This document shows, piece after piece, positions 13,361-21,714 of a stretch of 33,675 nucleotides of DNA. Below the pieces are notes generated by a model, which saw only the letters and a list, made by a program, of their open reading frames with translations, searched no databases and was not told where the DNA came from. The translations under genes were made by a program, and so were the position numbers. How positions within the stretch are numbered: the stretch's first letter is position 1; each line of letters opens with the position of its first letter. Source of the DNA: DASZYF01 sp035545535 (lineage in GTDB: Bacteria; Actinomycetota; Actinomycetes; Mycobacteriales; CAJCIY01); assembly GCA_035545535.1 (NCBI GenBank), contig DASZYF010000124.1, forward strand, positions 1 to 33,675, in the 5' to 3' direction.

Positions 13361-14011
13361 ATGGCATACGACGGTGCGGTCAAGGTCGGGGGGCCGGCCC
13401 AGGTGCGGCAGCTCCCGGGGCTCTCGATGACCAAGGTGCAGGTGGGAGAGTTCGAGAACGACGTCTACATCCTCAAGGCCGACGACGGCTCGACGGTCCT
13501 GATCGACGCCGCGGCCGAGCCGGACCGGCTCCTGGAGCTCACCGGCGACCGGCTGGACCTGATCGTCACCACCCACCAGCACCGCGACCACTGGGCCGCG
13601 CTGGCCGACGTCGTGGCCGCCACCGGCGCCCCCGTGGCCATCGGGGAGCCCGACGCCGAGGGCGTCGACGTCAAGATCACCGACAAGCTGCACGACGGCG
13701 AGGTGATCAAGGTCGGCCCGATCGAGCTCGAGGTGATCCGCATCACCGGCCACACCCCGGGCGGCGTGGCCCTGCTCTACAAGGGCGACCCGGACCGCCC
13801 CCACCTCTTCACCGGCGACAGCCTGTTCCCCGGCGGCGTCGGGAACACGTTCAAGGACGACGCGCTCTTCCGCCAGCTCATCGGCGACGTCGAGACCAAG
13901 CTCTTCGACCGGCTCCCGGACGAGACCTGGGTCTACCCCGGGCACGGCAACGACACCACCCTCGGCGTCGAGCGCCCGAACCTCCCGGAGTGGCGCGCCC
14001 GCGGCTGGTGA
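13361..14011 (+). CDS. Metallo-beta-lactamase fold hydrolase, glyoxalase II-like
   Basis: This 216-aa protein is a metallo-beta-lactamase fold hydrolase with a complete binuclear metal site: HQHRDH at residues 72-77, His131 in GHTPGG, Asp153 in FTGDSLFPGG and His195 in YPGHGND. The fold and the TGDSLF and PGHG motifs resemble small glyoxalase II-like thioesterases, but the substrate is unknown. It lacks a signal peptide and should be cytoplasmic. Start codons at 13352 and 13361 are both ATG in frame; the second gives MAYDGAVKVGG, the first has a better placed purine-rich site (ggggcagg). The gene is divergent from uvrA, an arrangement also seen in mycobacteria, and converges on the S53 peptidase gene with 9 bp between stops. 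Confidence 0.93.
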   Translation: MAYDGAVKVGGPAQVRQLPGLSMTKVQVGEFENDVYILKADDGSTVLIDAAAEPDRLLELTGDRLDLIVTTHQHRDHWAALADVVAATGAPVAIGEPDAEGVDVKITDKLHDGEVIKVGPIELEVIRITGHTPGGVALLYKGDPDRPHLFTGDSLFPGGVGNTFKDDALFRQLIGDVETKLFDRLPDETWVYPGHGNDTTLGVERPNLPEWRARGW

Positions 14012-14024
14012 CCGGACCGGTCAC
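14008..14024. terminator. 17-bp palindrome holding both convergent stop codons
   Basis: GTGACCGG, a single A, then CCGGTCAC form a perfect inverted repeat. The stop of the metallo-beta-lactamase gene (TGA 14009-14011) and that of the S53 gene (TCA 14021-14023, read as TGA on the minus strand) lie symmetrically inside it. It is short for an RNA hairpin because a loop is almost absent, so it may be a protein site or chance rather than a terminator. Confidence 0.35.
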
Positions 14025-17000
14025 TCGTAGCGCACGAGGTGAGCGGTCGCGCTGCTCCTCTTGGTGACCGCGCTCGTCCCTCCGGGCGTGGCCACGGTGA
14101 CGGTGATCCGGCCCTTCACGTGCGAGGGCGCCTTCGCCGTGATCTTCGTCGCGGAGAGCACCTTCACGCTCGTGGCCCGGGCGCGACCGACGTAGACGAT
14201 CGCCCCGGCGAGGAAGCCGCTGCCGGTGATGGTGACCGGTTGGCCGACCTTCGCCTTGGCGCTCCCGAAGGCAACCTTTGTCACCGTCGGCCGGGGCGCG
14301 TACCGATAGCGGTCGGGCGCGCTGACGGCGCTGGTGCCGCCGGTCGTGCTGACCCGGACGTCGACGAGCCCGGCGGCGTGCGCGGGGATGCGCACGATCA
14401 GCTGCTGCGGTGAGATCAGGCTGACCACCCCGGCGGGCGTCGCGCCGAAGTGCACGGCGGGCGTCCCCGTGAAGCCGCTGCCCGTCACCATGAGCGTGCC
14501 CCCGCCCGCGGTCGGGCCGGCCGAACGGGTGAGGCGGGTGATGCTCGGCACGGGCGCGTTCGCGCCTGCGCCGCCGCTGCCTCCGCTGCCTCCGCTGCCT
14601 CCGCTCCCGCCGGTGCCGCCGGTGGGACCGGATCCGGGTGCGACGAAGGTGAAGTGGTCCGCGGCCGACAGCGCGCTCGTCCCACCGGTCGTCGTCACGG
14701 TGACATCGACGACGCCGCCTGCGTGCGCCGGGTTGTACACGGTGAGCGAGGTCAGGCTGTGCACGGCGACGCCGTACCCGGCGACGCCGCCGAAGCTCAC
14801 GGTCGCGCCGGGGATGAAGCCGGTGCCGGTGATCGTGATGGGTGTGGACCCGCCGGTCGTGTAGCCCGTGCTCGGGCTGACCGTCGTGACGGTCGGGACG
14901 GACGGGGCGACGGTGTAGCCGATGGTGGTCGTGCTCGTCAGCCCGCGCGTGCTCGTCGCGGTGACCGTGTAGGTGCCCGCGCCGACCGTCGTCGTGGCCA
15001 GCGACCCGGCTCCGCTGGAGCCCGCTCCGGCGTCCGCCGAGCCGGTGTGGCCGGTCGAGTCGGTGCACGAGGCCACGCCGCTGCCCTGCGGATCCGTGCA
15101 GCCGAACGCCGTCGGGACGCTCTGGCCGAGCGTGTAGGTGGCGCCGTCGGCCGGCGCGGTGATGCGGGCGACCGGCTTGCGCAGCAGGGGGTAGACGTGA
15201 CCGTTGACGAAGTCGGCCACCGCAGCGATCGTGCCGTCGCGACTCATCCCGACGTAGCCCAGCTGACAGCCGCACGACGAGGGGAACGTCGTCGTGGCTC
15301 CGGGCAGCGGCGTGAAGCCGCCGGCGCTCGTCAGGCGGTAGGTGCTGACCGTGCCGCCGAAGGTCCGGATGATCGCGTCGCCGTCGACCGCGTCGAACGT
15401 GATGTCGGCGACGCCCGGGGTGCTGACCGGCGATCCGGGCTGCTCGGTCATCGAGCCGTCGTCGGCCACCGCGTAGAACGCAGTGGAACCGTTGGTGTTG
15501 CCGTTCTGCGTGACCGCGAGCTGGCCGCCCGGGCTCCAGGCCAGCGCACCGGCGTAGATCTCGTCGAGCTTGTGCGGTGAGCCGGGCGCCTCGTCGAGGA
15601 ACCCGCTCGCGCTCACGGTGAGCACATCGACGTTGTCGCTGTTGTAGCCGGAGATCGCGATGAGGTGCCCTGAGGGGCTCCACGCCAGACCGTTCGGCAG
15701 GGAGGCCTTCGTGAGGAACGGGCTGCCGGCGACCTTGTGTGGGGCGCCGGCGGCGTCGACCGCGTACATCTCGATGTGACCGACGGCGTCGGCGGAGGCG
15801 AGCAGGGATCCGTCCGGGCTGTAGGCGAGCAGGGTCGGGTCGATACCGCTGAACGGTGACCCCGGGATCGCGGCCAGCCCACCGGACGGGGCGACGTCGA
15901 ACACGTCGACGGCGCCCGACGAGTCGTCGCCGACGGCGAGCGTCGAGCCGTCGGGCCGGAAGGCGACGTAGGAGGGGGCTCCCGAGACGGGGTGGGGTGA
16001 GCCGGGTGCGGGCGTCAGAGCGCCGTCGGCGCCGACGGTGAACACCGAGATCGAGCCGTTGTCCTGGAAGTGGATGCCATCGGCCTGCTTGTCGCCCTGG
16101 CTCGCGACGGCGAGCAGCGTGCCGTCCGGGCTGATCGCCGTCGCCGTGGGGTGGCTGCCCACGGACGGCGCCGTCGCCCCACCGGGCACGCCGAACGCGC
16201 CGGCCTCCACCGCGATCGCGGTCGCGACCGCGGCCGTCGGCAGCGACGTGGAAGGCGCGCCGCTACCGCCGGCGTTGCTCGCGGTCTCGACGACCCGGAA
16301 CGCGTGGCCGACGTCGTTGTCGCGCAGCGCGTAGGTCATCGCGGTCGCGCCAGGAACGGCGACGCACCCGCCGCCCGAGCTGTCGCAACGCTGCCACTGG
16401 TCGACGTACGACGTCGGCGTGTGCGACCACGTGCCGTGGTGCGCGGTGAGGGTCTGCAGGTCGGTGGTCGTGCCGGTGATCGTCGGGGCGGCGCTGCTGC
16501 TCGGCTCGGGGTGGCCGACCGTGATGAACCGCGACACCGGGACGTTCGCGTAACCCGCCGCGGTGCTCGCCGTGAGCGTCACCGTCGCCCGGACGTCACC
16601 GGCGTAGGTGTGCGTCGTCTGCGCTCCGGCGGTGTCGCTGCTGGTCCCGTCGCCCCAGCTCCAGTGGTAGCTCGTGATCGGGTCGACGGAGGAGCTCGAC
16701 GCGCCGGCGTCAGCGCTGACCGACGTCCCGACCTCTCCCGTCGACGGCAGCGTGAACGAGCCGATCACCGGTGAGAACGCGGCGAGCCCGGTCGGTGCGC
16801 CGAGACCGCTCGGCCCGTCGTAGCCCGTGGCGGCGTTGCACGCCGTCGACGCCGCGCTCCCACAGTCGAAGGGCGCCTTGTCGTACGTCGAGCCGCAGTC
16901 GGCGTAGTCGGCGCCGCAGTAGCCGTTGCCTCCCACCGTCACGTCGTAGATGGAGCTCGGGGCCGCCCCCGCCGCGGAGTAGAGCGTCTTCGCGGGGTAG

Positions 17001-18232
17001 CTCTCCCGCTTGGTGCCGGCGAGCGCGTACATCGCGGCGACGACGGGCGAGCTGAGGCTGGTCCCGCCGACCGGGTTCCAGCCAGGGGCAGTCGGGCTGT
17101 AGCTGTCGTAGACGTCGAAACCGGTGATGGGGTCGCCGATCGCAGAGATGTCGGACACCAGCCGATCGGACGAGCAGCCCGCGTTCGTGTAGCCGGTGAG
17201 GCCGGTCTGCCACGCCTGAGCGGCGAAGAGCTTGCTGCAGCCACCGCCGGTGGCGCCGGCGACGGGGTTGCCGAGAGCATCGTCGTTCCACACAGACTCG
17301 GATGCGCGGGTGCCGTCGTCGTTGAGGTTCAGCGTGGTGCCGCCCACCGCGACGACGTTCGGGTACGCGGCGGGTGTGTTGGCACTCGGGATGTAGCCGC
17401 CGCTGTAGCCCTTGCCGAAGTTGTAGTAGCCGTCGTCGCCGGCCGAGGCGGTGATCACGACGCCGGGATGGTCGTACGCCGCCTGCACCGAGGCGTTGGA
17501 CGCCTCGGCCGCACCGTAGGAGTTGGTCACCTCCGTGGCGCCGAGCGACACCGCGGTGTTCACCGCCGCCGCGAGGTTGGTGTTCGTCGGGCTGTTCGCC
17601 TCGACGAGCAGGATCGAGCAGGCGGGGCACACGGCGTGGACCACCTCTACGTCCAGCGAGGTCTCGCCGTCCCACCCGCTCGTGCCCGACGCCGCCGGGA
17701 GGGTCGAGGCGCCGGTCTGGCCGACCTTCGTGAAGCAGCCGTTCGCGGTGGTGCAGGCCGGTAGGCCGTACTGCGCATCGAAGGTGGCGAGGTCGGCCTC
17801 CATCGTCGGCGCGTCGTAGGCATCAACGATGCCCACGATGTGGCCGGTTCCGGGTGCCCCGGCGGTGGTGAGCGACGCGGTGGTGCCGAGGTCGTACGCC
17901 GACCAGAGGTCGCTCGGCGTGTAGCCCCCGCTCGGCCCGACGTCGTAGGACGCCTTGACCTGATAGCTCTCCGCACCCGGCGTGCTGGCCGTCGCCGGCT
18001 GGGCGCGCAGCGCGAAGCAGGCGGCCTGCTGCGCCGTCGCCGAGCCGCAGACGCGGCTGAGCTTGGCGAAGTGGGTGCCCTTGGTCGCGTGCCTGGACCC
18101 GTGCCCGACGGCCACCGTCGGGTGGGCCGGAGCGGCCGGCGGCAGCGTCGCGGCGGCCGGGAGCGTCACCCCCACGACCATCGCGGTCGTCATCGAGACA
18201 GCCAGCGTGAAGGGCAGGAAGCGACGGGTCAT
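14021..18232 (-). CDS. Secreted S53 (sedolisin) peptidase with PKD, Ig-like, beta-propeller and IPT/TIG domains
   Basis: This 1403-aa protein should be exported and cut proteins outside the cell. A signal peptide spans residues 1-28 (RR, hydrophobic core, PAAA). The S53 catalytic domain runs from about 100 to 490 with Glu190 and Asp194 (GETSLD), oxyanion Asp266 (SAGDDG) and nucleophile Ser392 (GGTSLSSP); Asp430 and Asp472 fit the calcium site. Next come a PKD-like domain (495-572), an Ig-like domain with WQRCD (582-668), a seven-bladed type propeller (685-1017) with repeated SPDG and PGSP, a further Ig-like unit (1020-1109), and IPT/TIG domains near 1112-1197, 1227-1311 and 1315-1400. Only about 75 residues separate signal and catalytic domain, too few for the usual prodomain. 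ATG 18232 follows AGAAGAG; GTG 18238 is possible. Confidence 0.92.
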   Translation of the reverse strand: MTRRFLPFTLAVSMTTAMVVGVTLPAAATLPPAAPAHPTVAVGHGSRHATKGTHFAKLSRVCGSATAQQAACFALRAQPATASTPGAESYQVKASYDVGPSGGYTPSDLWSAYDLGTTASLTTAGAPGTGHIVGIVDAYDAPTMEADLATFDAQYGLPACTTANGCFTKVGQTGASTLPAASGTSGWDGETSLDVEVVHAVCPACSILLVEANSPTNTNLAAAVNTAVSLGATEVTNSYGAAEASNASVQAAYDHPGVVITASAGDDGYYNFGKGYSGGYIPSANTPAAYPNVVAVGGTTLNLNDDGTRASESVWNDDALGNPVAGATGGGCSKLFAAQAWQTGLTGYTNAGCSSDRLVSDISAIGDPITGFDVYDSYSPTAPGWNPVGGTSLSSPVVAAMYALAGTKRESYPAKTLYSAAGAAPSSIYDVTVGGNGYCGADYADCGSTYDKAPFDCGSAASTACNAATGYDGPSGLGAPTGLAAFSPVIGSFTLPSTGEVGTSVSADAGASSSSVDPITSYHWSWGDGTSSDTAGAQTTHTYAGDVRATVTLTASTAAGYANVPVSRFITVGHPEPSSSAAPTITGTTTDLQTLTAHHGTWSHTPTSYVDQWQRCDSSGGGCVAVPGATAMTYALRDNDVGHAFRVVETASNAGGSGAPSTSLPTAAVATAIAVEAGAFGVPGGATAPSVGSHPTATAISPDGTLLAVASQGDKQADGIHFQDNGSISVFTVGADGALTPAPGSPHPVSGAPSYVAFRPDGSTLAVGDDSSGAVDVFDVAPSGGLAAIPGSPFSGIDPTLLAYSPDGSLLASADAVGHIEMYAVDAAGAPHKVAGSPFLTKASLPNGLAWSPSGHLIAISGYNSDNVDVLTVSASGFLDEAPGSPHKLDEIYAGALAWSPGGQLAVTQNGNTNGSTAFYAVADDGSMTEQPGSPVSTPGVADITFDAVDGDAIIRTFGGTVSTYRLTSAGGFTPLPGATTTFPSSCGCQLGYVGMSRDGTIAAVADFVNGHVYPLLRKPVARITAPADGATYTLGQSVPTAFGCTDPQGSGVASCTDSTGHTGSADAGAGSSGAGSLATTTVGAGTYTVTATSTRGLTSTTTIGYTVAPSVPTVTTVSPSTGYTTGGSTPITITGTGFIPGATVSFGGVAGYGVAVHSLTSLTVYNPAHAGGVVDVTVTTTGGTSALSAADHFTFVAPGSGPTGGTGGSGGSGGSGGSGGAGANAPVPSITRLTRSAGPTAGGGTLMVTGSGFTGTPAVHFGATPAGVVSLISPQQLIVRIPAHAAGLVDVRVSTTGGTSAVSAPDRYRYAPRPTVTKVAFGSAKAKVGQPVTITGSGFLAGAIVYVGRARATSVKVLSATKITAKAPSHVKGRITVTVATPGGTSAVTKRSSATAHLVRYE
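14574..14609. repeat. Tandem 9-bp repeat coding for a Gly-Gly-Ser linker
   Basis: ccgctgcct is repeated exactly at 14574-14582, 14583-14591 and 14592-14600, followed by a degenerate copy at 14601-14609. On the coding strand it encodes the GGSGGS linker between the first and second IPT/TIG domains of the S53 peptidase. Each unit is in frame, so slippage would change linker length without a frameshift. Confidence 0.85.
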
Positions 18233-18435
18233 GGTCACTCTTCTGTGGCCGCGCTCGGGCAGAGGGCTGTCCGGGTCGCGGGACGGGCCGGTGCCGTGCG
18301 GGAGTCGGCGAAGCGCACCGTATGCCCGCCGCGCCGGCGCCTGCGGCCGATCAGCAGGCATATGGCCCGCGGACCGTCAGTTCTAGCCGTCCGGGACCAC
18401 CTGACGGTGATCCGCGAATGCCCGAGCGCTGATCC
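18233..18435 (-). promoter_or_regulatory. Region upstream of the S53 peptidase gene, with DUF3097 gene terminator candidate
   Basis: About 200 bp without a supported gene. The inverted repeat accgtcag (18373-18380) / ctgacggt (18401-18408), with a 20-nt loop, lies 27 bp beyond the stop of the DUF3097 gene and may be its terminator. The rest presumably holds the S53 promoter and leader; no clear -35/-10 pair was recognised. A purine-rich AGAAGAG precedes the S53 start. Confidence 0.35.
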
Positions 18436-19242
18436 TCAGCCGGTGGTGACGAAGTCGACGAGCTCCTCGACGCAGCGCAGCAGCGGCACCTCGAGGTCGG
18501 CGTAGCTGTCGACGGCGCCGAGCACGCGGCGCCAACCGTCGCGCGGCTCGCCCCACCCGAGTGCCGCGCACACGCCGGTCTTCCAGTCCTGCCCTCGCGG
18601 CACGGTCGGCCATGCAGCGATGCCGAGCGACGAGGGCTTCACGGCCTGCCACACGTCGACGTACGGATGGCCGAGGACGAGCGCGTGCGGGTTGCGGACC
18701 TCAGCGGCGATGCGCGACTCCTTGCTGCCCGCGACGAGGTGGTCGACGAGGACGCCGAGCCGGCGGCCGGGCGCCGGTGCGAAGCGCGCGACGGCACCGA
18801 CGAGGTCGTCGATGCCGTGCAGCGGCTCGACCACCACTCCCTCGATGCGCAGGTCGTCGCCCCACACCCGCTCGACGAGCGCGGCGTCGTGCACGCCTTC
18901 GACCCAGATGCGGGCCGCCTTCGCGACCTGCGCGCGCACGTCGGCGACGGCGATCGACCCGCTCGCCGTGCGTCGTGGCCCCGCGGGTGCCGCCCGCTGC
19001 GGGCGGACGAGGCGCACACGCGCACCGTCGACCATGAACCCGGGGTCGTCGAGCGGGAACATCCGCCGCTTGCCGTGCCGGTCCTCGAGCTCGACCGCGC
19101 CGGCGTCGACCTGGGTCACCGCGCCGACCCAGCCGCTGTCGTGCTCGACCACCTCGCCGAGCGCCGCGGCGTGCTCCGGGAGTGGCTGTGGCGCAGCCCG
19201 TCTGGGCTCAGCCAGCGGGTCGGAGTACGTGCGGGACCTCAC
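18436..19242 (-). CDS. DUF3097 family protein
   Basis: A 268-aa cytoplasmic protein that I recognise as the actinobacterial DUF3097 family; no function is established to my knowledge. The N-terminal third (to about residue 85) has a beta-rich stretch with HDSGWVGAV and DRHGKRRMFPLDD. The remainder holds the conserved VEGVHDAALVERVWGDDLR and VEPLHGIDDL segments, followed by VDHLVAGSKESRIAAEV and HPYVDVWQAVKPSSLG. The VEGVHDA and VDHLV segments resemble Toprim-like topology, which is only a suggestion. No signal peptide or membrane helix is seen. The start is GTG 19242; no strong ribosome binding site is visible. It lies 54 bp downstream of the start side of the DUF6351 gene's end, on the same strand. 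Confidence 0.88.
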   Translation of the reverse strand: MRSRTYSDPLAEPRRAAPQPLPEHAAALGEVVEHDSGWVGAVTQVDAGAVELEDRHGKRRMFPLDDPGFMVDGARVRLVRPQRAAPAGPRRTASGSIAVADVRAQVAKAARIWVEGVHDAALVERVWGDDLRIEGVVVEPLHGIDDLVGAVARFAPAPGRRLGVLVDHLVAGSKESRIAAEVRNPHALVLGHPYVDVWQAVKPSSLGIAAWPTVPRGQDWKTGVCAALGWGEPRDGWRRVLGAVDSYADLEVPLLRCVEELVDFVTTG

Positions 19243-19296
19243 ACCGACCCACGCTAGGCGAGGTCAGCGCGGCGATCGTGAGCGACAGGCCGAGGG

Positions 19297-21522
19297 TCAG
19301 CCGCTCGCGACCACCTTGGAGCGCGGCGCCTTCGGCATCGGGGCGCCGCCGTAGATGACCGCGCCCTTGGCCGTCTGGTAGGTCAGCCAGGGCACCACGG
19401 GCTGCTGCCCGATGCCCTTCTGACCCCAGTCGCACACGCCATCGGGGAAGACCTTGCGCAGCCGGTCGAGCTGGTCGGGCGACAGTCCCACCGCGCCGTA
19501 CCCGTCACTCGGCACGGGCTCGAGGGTGCACTTGAGGACGTCGTTGAGGTTGGAGCCGCCGGCGACCTCGCGCGGCGTGCCGTAGTGCGTGGTCGCGCCG
19601 TCCGGGAGGCACACACCGTCGGTGGCGTCCAGGTGCACGCCGGGCACGGTGTTGCACCGGTCGTGCACGTCGGCCGGCCGGTCGGTGGCGATCTTCTGCG
19701 CGAGCGGCCGGTTCGAGTGGTCGGCCTCGACCTTGCCGAGCCATTCGTCGACCGCGAGCAGGGCCTGCGTCGGCCACGTGATGTCACCGATGAGGGGGGT
19801 GAGCCCGAACCAGAGCACCTGGTTGGCGTGCGTGCCGTGACGGTTGTCGAGCCGGTCACGGATCCACCACGTGTGCGCGAAGTCGTGCGCCGCGCCCGGG
19901 TCCGGCCCGGCGTGGTCGACGATCGCGACGGTGTTGAGGTTGTCGGTCTCGTCCACCAGACCGGTGCGGTAGGCGTTCGCGACCGAGGCGTCGTCGCCGG
20001 CGAGGCGCTGCGCCTCCGGCTGCATGTTCATGTCGAGCCCGCCGATCTTCTCGTTCAGGTCGACGAACATCTCCGGCGTGATGACGCCCTGCCGCAGCGC
20101 GTCGAGCCCGTACTCGATGCCGACGTTGCTGAACGGAACCCCGGCGAAGCCGTGGCCGGCGGCCTTCTCCATCGGCGACCAGACGCTCGCGGGACGCAGC
20201 CCGAGCAGCGTCTTCATGTAGTCGAGGATGTCGCAGCGCACCCCGCCCGGGTTCGTCTGCGGGTTGTAGGCCTTGGACGCCGCGACGCACGTGCCGATCG
20301 GGTTGATGGCGCCCTTGAACAGGGCCTCGTCGGCGACGATCGCGTTCACCGGGTCGGGACGTCCTTCGACCGCGGCCCACTGCGCGGGGGTCCACGCGAC
20401 GCCGGTCCCCCACAGCTGCGGCGACTCGAAGTAGTGCCGCAGCAGGTGGTAGTCGGCGAACTGCGCGCCGGCGGTGAACGTGTCGGGGTAGGCGCAGGTG
20501 ACGACGAGGCCGTCGTAGACGGCGCCCGGGTAGGCGTTGGCGATGGTGTGCTGCACGATCGAGCCGCCGGAGCAGCCGGTGCCGATCGTGTAGCGCACGT
20601 CGCCGTACTGCTCGATGAGGTGCTCCTTCACCATCATCAGCGCCTCGGCCTCGACGGCGACGTTGCAGTTGTGGCCGGTGTTGTCCAGCGCCGAGGTCAT
20701 CACGGCGAAGCCCATGCCGAGCGCGTCGACGTAGCTGTCGTCGCGGCCGGGGATCGTCGGGATGGTCCCGCTGAAGTCGGCGAGCGGAGCGTTGCCGGTG
20801 CCGTAGTCGCCACCGCAGCCACCACCGCCGGTGACGAGCACCTTGTGGTTCCACGTGGGCGGCGGGCTCCACCGGCTCCACGTCGTCTTCGGCGCGAACA
20901 GCGTGAGGATCTTGTACTGGTCGCGGTCGCGGTAGCCGAGCTCCTGACGCACGATGAACGGCACGACCTTGCCGGTCTGCGTCGTCGTGGTGGCGACGTC
21001 CGTCGGCGGGGCCGCGGGGTCGTAGGGCTGCAGACCCGCCTTGGTCTTGTTCGTGGACTTGTAGAGGTACGTGTACTGCACCGGCTGGTCGCACTGGGCG
21101 TCGATCGCGTGCGCCGGGCACGACCACGGCTGCAGCTGGGGACCGGTGAACAGTGGCCCGCCGCGCCGGTGGTTGGTCAGCGTGATCTGCGCCCGGCGAC
21201 CGCCCGGGTAGGACGCGACGAGCACGTTGCGGCCCAGCGTGAGCCCCGTCACGACCGCTTCGACCTTGCCGTTGGGGCGCAGCGCGAAGCTCCGGCTCAC
21301 GTCACGCCCGTTGAGCGTCACGTGCACCCGGGCCGGGTTGCTGCGGGCCGGCTGGCCCACCGCGACCAGCGCCTGGCCGTCGGAGACGAGGTCGGCGCGG
21401 CTCGAGAGCACGCTGATCACGGGCGCGGGCGCCTTGGCGGTCTTCGCCGTCGCCGGCACGACCGCCGCCGCAAGCCCCACCACCACCGCGCTCACCACGA
21501 GCGTCGAACGCCATCCCGCCAT
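19297..21522 (-). CDS. Secreted DUF6351 family protein, probable alpha/beta-hydrolase
   Basis: This 741-aa protein resembles the DUF6351 family. The signal peptide is clear (WRSTLVVSAVVVGLAAAVVPATAK, cleavage near residues 25-27 within the ATA segment). An Ig-like N-terminal region (about 33-120) precedes a large hydrolase-like domain. Gly-rich VTGGGGCGGDYG (230-241) could form an oxyanion hole, and GTGCSGGS (314-321) places a candidate nucleophile at Ser318. Many cysteines suggest an extracellular fold. A C-terminal His in VDHAGPD or RHGTHANQ could complete a triad. The substrate is unknown; extracellular esterases such as tannase or polyhydroxyalkanoate-type hydrolases are the nearest idea. 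ATG 21522 follows a strong AGGAGG (21528-21533), which decides the start. It is divergent from the flippase-like gene. Confidence 0.85.
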   Translation of the reverse strand: MAGWRSTLVVSAVVVGLAAAVVPATAKTAKAPAPVISVLSSRADLVSDGQALVAVGQPARSNPARVHVTLNGRDVSRSFALRPNGKVEAVVTGLTLGRNVLVASYPGGRRAQITLTNHRRGGPLFTGPQLQPWSCPAHAIDAQCDQPVQYTYLYKSTNKTKAGLQPYDPAAPPTDVATTTTQTGKVVPFIVRQELGYRDRDQYKILTLFAPKTTWSRWSPPPTWNHKVLVTGGGGCGGDYGTGNAPLADFSGTIPTIPGRDDSYVDALGMGFAVMTSALDNTGHNCNVAVEAEALMMVKEHLIEQYGDVRYTIGTGCSGGSIVQHTIANAYPGAVYDGLVVTCAYPDTFTAGAQFADYHLLRHYFESPQLWGTGVAWTPAQWAAVEGRPDPVNAIVADEALFKGAINPIGTCVAASKAYNPQTNPGGVRCDILDYMKTLLGLRPASVWSPMEKAAGHGFAGVPFSNVGIEYGLDALRQGVITPEMFVDLNEKIGGLDMNMQPEAQRLAGDDASVANAYRTGLVDETDNLNTVAIVDHAGPDPGAAHDFAHTWWIRDRLDNRHGTHANQVLWFGLTPLIGDITWPTQALLAVDEWLGKVEADHSNRPLAQKIATDRPADVHDRCNTVPGVHLDATDGVCLPDGATTHYGTPREVAGGSNLNDVLKCTLEPVPSDGYGAVGLSPDQLDRLRKVFPDGVCDWGQKGIGQQPVVPWLTYQTAKGAVIYGGAPMPKAPRSKVVASG

Positions 21523-21527
21523 CGCGG

Positions 21528-21533
21528 CCTCCT
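21528..21533 (-). promoter_or_regulatory. Ribosome binding site AGGAGG of the DUF6351 gene
   Basis: A perfect AGGAGG on the minus strand ends 5 nt before ATG 21522. It decides the start of the secreted DUF6351 protein in a frame that otherwise stays open for about 2 kb further upstream, antisense to the flippase-like gene. Confidence 0.85.
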
Positions 21534-21580
21534 GCCGATCCCCAGAGCTCGGCCGCCCGACGGCCGACCTCCGATGGTCC

Positions 21581-21599
21581 CGTGAAACGCACGTGAGAC
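21581..21599. promoter_or_regulatory. Direct-repeat operator candidate between divergent genes
   Basis: CGTGAAAC (21581-21588) and CGTGAGAC (21592-21599) repeat with a period of exactly 11 bp in the shared upstream region of the DUF6351 and flippase-like genes. On the minus strand the units read GTCTCACG and GTTTCACG. An 11-bp period is typical of tandem response-regulator sites such as actinomycete PHO boxes, but the match to the GTTCACC core is imperfect. Confidence 0.35.
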
Positions 21600-21714
21600 G
21601 GATGGTGTGACGCCAACAGGCGCTCAACGCGGGGTGATCCTGCCGACTCTTGGTGCGCACCACAGCCCGCGCGCCGTGTCCCGCCGCCCACGCCCGGGTG
21701 CCAGCATTCAGCGC

